Below are positions 30,113 to 31,152 of a DNA stretch of 31,152 bases, in pieces (position 1 is the first letter of the stretch; each line of letters begins with the position of its first letter). The DNA is from Prolixibacteraceae bacterium (GTDB taxonomy: Bacteria > Bacteroidota > Bacteroidia > Bacteroidales > Prolixibacteraceae): contig JALNYZ010000043.1 of the NCBI GenBank assembly GCA_023229575.1, forward strand, positions 1-31,152, given 5' to 3'. A program made the position numbers and the translations under genes. Under the pieces are notes generated by a model, which was not told the origin of the DNA, searched no databases, and worked only from the letters and a program-made list of their open reading frames with translations.

Positions 30113-30235
30113 TTAGAAAAGTCCGGCAATAAATTTCTCTATAGCATCCCAATGAGTGAAAAAATAAAAAGACAGAATTGCCACCACCACTATTATAAAT
30201 ACTTCGATACTATTTAATGCTTTCTTCTTCATCAT
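30113..30235 (-). CDS. Small 40-residue single-pass membrane protein
   Basis: Starts MMKKKALNSIEVFIIVVVAI and continues LSFYFFTHWDAIEKFIAGLF. A short basic head, one hydrophobic helix (about 12-26) and an amphipathic tail with HWD. It lies between the two peptide units on the same strand, directly below the terminator of the upper unit. Position and form suit an immunity or secretion-helper peptide, but I recognise no family. Confidence 0.45.
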   Translation of the reverse strand: MMKKKALNSIEVFIIVVVAILSFYFFTHWDAIEKFIAGLF

Positions 30236-30300
30236 ATTATTGTCTACTGTAAATATACAAAATTCACCATTCATTCCAAAAATTCAGATTTGCAATAATT

Positions 30301-30330
30301 ACGAAGGAGGGCACTCGTGTCCCCCTTCGT
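30301..30330 (-). terminator. Strong hairpin terminator of the upper peptide unit
   Basis: ACGAAGGAGGGCAC and GTGTCCCCCTTCGT pair over 13 of 14 positions (one G-T) around a 2-nt centre, 12 nt after the stop of the peptide at 30343-30519. The stem is very stable; the following minus-strand sequence AATTATTG is only moderately T-rich. Confidence 0.6.
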
Positions 30331-30342
30331 ATTAGATGACTA

Positions 30343-30519
30343 TTAACCAAACCAATCATTCATGGCTAAGATACCACCTTTGGTATCAAAAACTCCATTT
30401 AAGCCACCAAATGTCAGGTCCCATGCAATTGCTATAGCTTGTCCTACTCTGTAGGCAAGAGATGCTCCACCATTCAAGACAAGTAGATCATCCTTTGAGA
30501 GGTCATTAAAATTATTCAT
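30343..30519 (-). CDS. Double-glycine-leader peptide precursor (58 residues)
   Basis: Leader MNNFNDLSKDDLLVLNGG (18 residues), then a 40-residue core beginning ASLAYRVGQAIAIAWDL, with GGLNG (GxxxG), a second GG (DTKGG) and an aromatic end (NDWFG). The ATG at 30519 lies 4 nt after the stop of the preceding peptide gene, so the two are made together, as in two-peptide bacteriocins. The open frame reaches 30579, but that part overlaps the preceding peptide gene. Terminator follows. Confidence 0.72.
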   Translation of the reverse strand: MNNFNDLSKDDLLVLNGGASLAYRVGQAIAIAWDLTFGGLNGVFDTKGGILAMNDWFG

Positions 30520-30523
30520 ATCG

Positions 30524-30685
30524 TTAATTTTTTTGATATGGTTCTCCCTTAATACCTCTTTCCAAATTATCCCAATCACTTAAAATTCCACAAATTCCAC
30601 CAATAGCGACGCCTATAGCAATAGCTACGAACCAAACAACACCGCCATTAATTTCCGCCAATTCCACTCTATTAAGCTCTTTCAT
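30524..30685 (-). CDS. Double-glycine-leader peptide precursor (53 residues)
   Basis: Leader MKELNRVELAEINGG (15 residues), then a 38-residue core VVWFVAIAIGVAIGGICGIL with GVAIG (GxxxG), one Cys and a charged tail (SDWDNLERGIKGEPYQKN). Leader and spacing to the upstream 172-bp repeat match those of the peptide at 29302-29454. First gene of the upper unit; the next precursor begins 4 nt after its TAA. Confidence 0.75.
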   Translation of the reverse strand: MKELNRVELAEINGGVVWFVAIAIGVAIGGICGILSDWDNLERGIKGEPYQKN

Positions 30686-30708
30686 AACTTAAAAGCATTA
30701 AATATATT

Positions 30709-30880
30709 CCTACTCTGTTTCAAGGCTTTTCGGAATCTGCCTAAGCGTTGTGCACGTCACTCTATATAAAGTTACGGCATTTCACTCTCAAAAAGAAGTA
30801 GGGAAGGATTTATTTTTGCCCGTCGGGAAAAAAAATGAAAAACATGCGCTTATTTCCATGTTCGGAAAAAACGGGAATTC
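30709..30880. repeat. 172-bp direct repeat, copy 2 (upstream of upper peptide unit)
   Basis: About 95% identical to 29479-29650. It lies 23 bp upstream of the MKEL start at 30685. On the plus strand this copy has TATTTTTG (an exact -7 match) that copy 1 lacks by one substitution, and a CCCG-T-CGGG palindrome (30819-30827) that is degraded in copy 1. Confidence 0.9.
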
Positions 30881-30908
30881 CAAGAGACTGTATAAAATCT
30901 ATTTTTTT

Positions 30909-31000
30909 GCCCGTAGGGCATTAATATCAATAGAAAAAACAACAAAGAAATCTATTGTCCGTTAGGACATTAACAGATAAAAGATTAATTCCCTGCGGGA
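30909..31000. repeat. Series of CCCGTAGGG-type short hairpins
   Basis: GCCC-GTA-GGGC (30909-30919), GTCC-GTTA-GGAC (30957-30968) and TCCC-TGC-GGGA (30990-31000), the first two each followed by ATTAA, separated by A-rich spacers of about 20-40 nt. Short hairpins of this kind recur in Bacteroidota intergenic DNA. Arms differ in sequence but keep pairing, so structure rather than sequence is conserved. Confidence 0.65.
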
Positions 31001-31028
31001 GACCTGGTTTAATGATGTGCCCTTTCTA

Positions 31029-31100
31029 ATCGGGTAGGAAGCGGCTCACACCGCTGTCCTCCCACACCACCTGGCATACTTTCGTACCGCGGCGGTTTTC
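31029..31100 (-). mobile_element. Group II intron 3' end (domains V-VI), partial
   Basis: Read on the minus strand: a domain-V-like hairpin with ACCGCC...GGTGGT outer stem and a GAAA tetraloop (31066-31096, two imperfect pairs in the middle). It is followed directly by domain VI: GGG-AGGA-CAGCGG pairing with CCGCT-TCCT-A-CCC (31032-31063). A single unpaired A (complement of 31035) lies seven nucleotides from the end CCCGAT. That bulged A and the terminal AT match the branch point and 3' splice site of group II introns. The remainder would lie beyond the right edge. Confidence 0.6.
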
Positions 31101-31101
31101 A

Positions 31102-31152
31102 TTAGTTGTTCAACTTGTCGTAATTTAATGCCAAACAAAACAGACCCAGATC
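31102..31152 (-). CDS. Possible 3' end of an ORF entering from the right edge
   Basis: Sixteen codons (DLGLFCLALNYDKLNN) and a TAA, open to the window edge. The stop lies a few bases before the domain-V-like hairpin, where intron-encoded reverse transcriptases often end, but the residues do not let me recognise a family. Confidence 0.2.
   Translation of the reverse strand, partial: DLGLFCLALNYDKLNN

Larger units (their letters stand above)
30686..31152. other. Upstream region of the peptide cluster and right-edge repeats
   Basis: Contains the second 172-bp repeat (30709-30880), three short GC hairpins (30909-30919, 30957-30968, 30990-31000) and the intron-like 3' end (31029-31100). An open frame 30750-30965 on the plus strand crosses repeat and hairpins and is not credible as a gene. 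No other coding sequence seen. Confidence 0.6.

Noticed and set aside
29854..30152. Two overlapping minus-strand ORFs of 60 and 74 codons
   Set aside because: They overlap each other in different frames with rare composition and cross several hairpins; neither looks like a protein.
30750..30965. 71-codon plus-strand ORF
   Set aside because: It runs through the 172-bp repeat and a GC hairpin, has no conserved counterpart in copy 1 after the first third, and has no protein-like pattern.

Overview
The window is chromosomal DNA from a member of the Bacteroidota, most likely the order Bacteroidales or a close relative. This rests on several features: a FecI/FecR-type sigma/anti-sigma pair followed by an STN plus carboxypeptidase-regulatory-like protein, -7 elements of the TAnnTTTG type, a bifunctional FtcD closing the histidine pathway, a GH3-family acyl-adenylating protein, and intergenic hairpins of the CCCGTAGGG and ATTTGCAAT kind. 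Base composition and gene style are even from 1 to about 25 kb. They become visibly more AT-rich and accessory from about 25 to 31 kb.

Layout. 0.1-1.5 kb (-): a lipoprotein with a papain-like Cys/His/Asp pattern. 1.9-3.2 kb (+): a chorismate-mutase-like protein paired with an HMG-CoA-lyase-like aldolase, then tRNA-Leu(CAA) on the minus strand. 3.6-6.75 kb (+): ECF sigma factor, FecR anti-sigma factor and an STN/CarboxypepD_reg protein, meeting a minus-strand PBP1A (6.75-9.1 kb) on a shared TTAA. 9.36-16.5 kb (-): a complete histidine-utilisation cluster transcribed hutH-hutU-NYN gene-hutI-ftcD. It takes histidine through urocanate, imidazolonepropionate and formiminoglutamate to glutamate and methenyl-tetrahydrofolate. 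An unrelated NYN-domain gene sits inside it, with a predicted small RNA diverging from that gene's start. 16.8-21 kb: deoxynucleoside kinase, GH3 protein, CvpA-like protein and a secreted class I glutamine-amidotransferase-like hydrolase. 21.2-22.9 kb (+): tyrS and a 4HBT thioesterase. 23.2-25.1 kb (+): two exported proteins, DUF1080 and an endonuclease/exonuclease/phosphatase-fold protein. 25.2-26.5 kb: a broken YhcG/DUF1016 remnant facing an intact copy.

26.8-30.7 kb (-) is the most interesting part. It holds a CPBP-family membrane protease, small membrane proteins (one duplicated and broken), and a cluster of short double-glycine-leader peptides rich in GxxxG motifs, arranged as two transcription units. 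Three of these peptide genes are very short and easily missed. Each unit is preceded, at almost the same distance, by a near-identical 172-bp direct repeat. This looks like an undescribed bacteriocin-like or secreted-peptide locus; no exporter is visible in the window. The right edge holds CCCGTAGGG-type hairpins and what looks like the 3' end (domains V and VI) of a group II intron on the minus strand.

Between genes from 9 to 23 kb there are several word families of short repeats (GTTATGA and GGATAAA heptamers, CACAGAG decamers, and others). They form long hairpins, and in at least four genes they supply the last codons and the stop codon.
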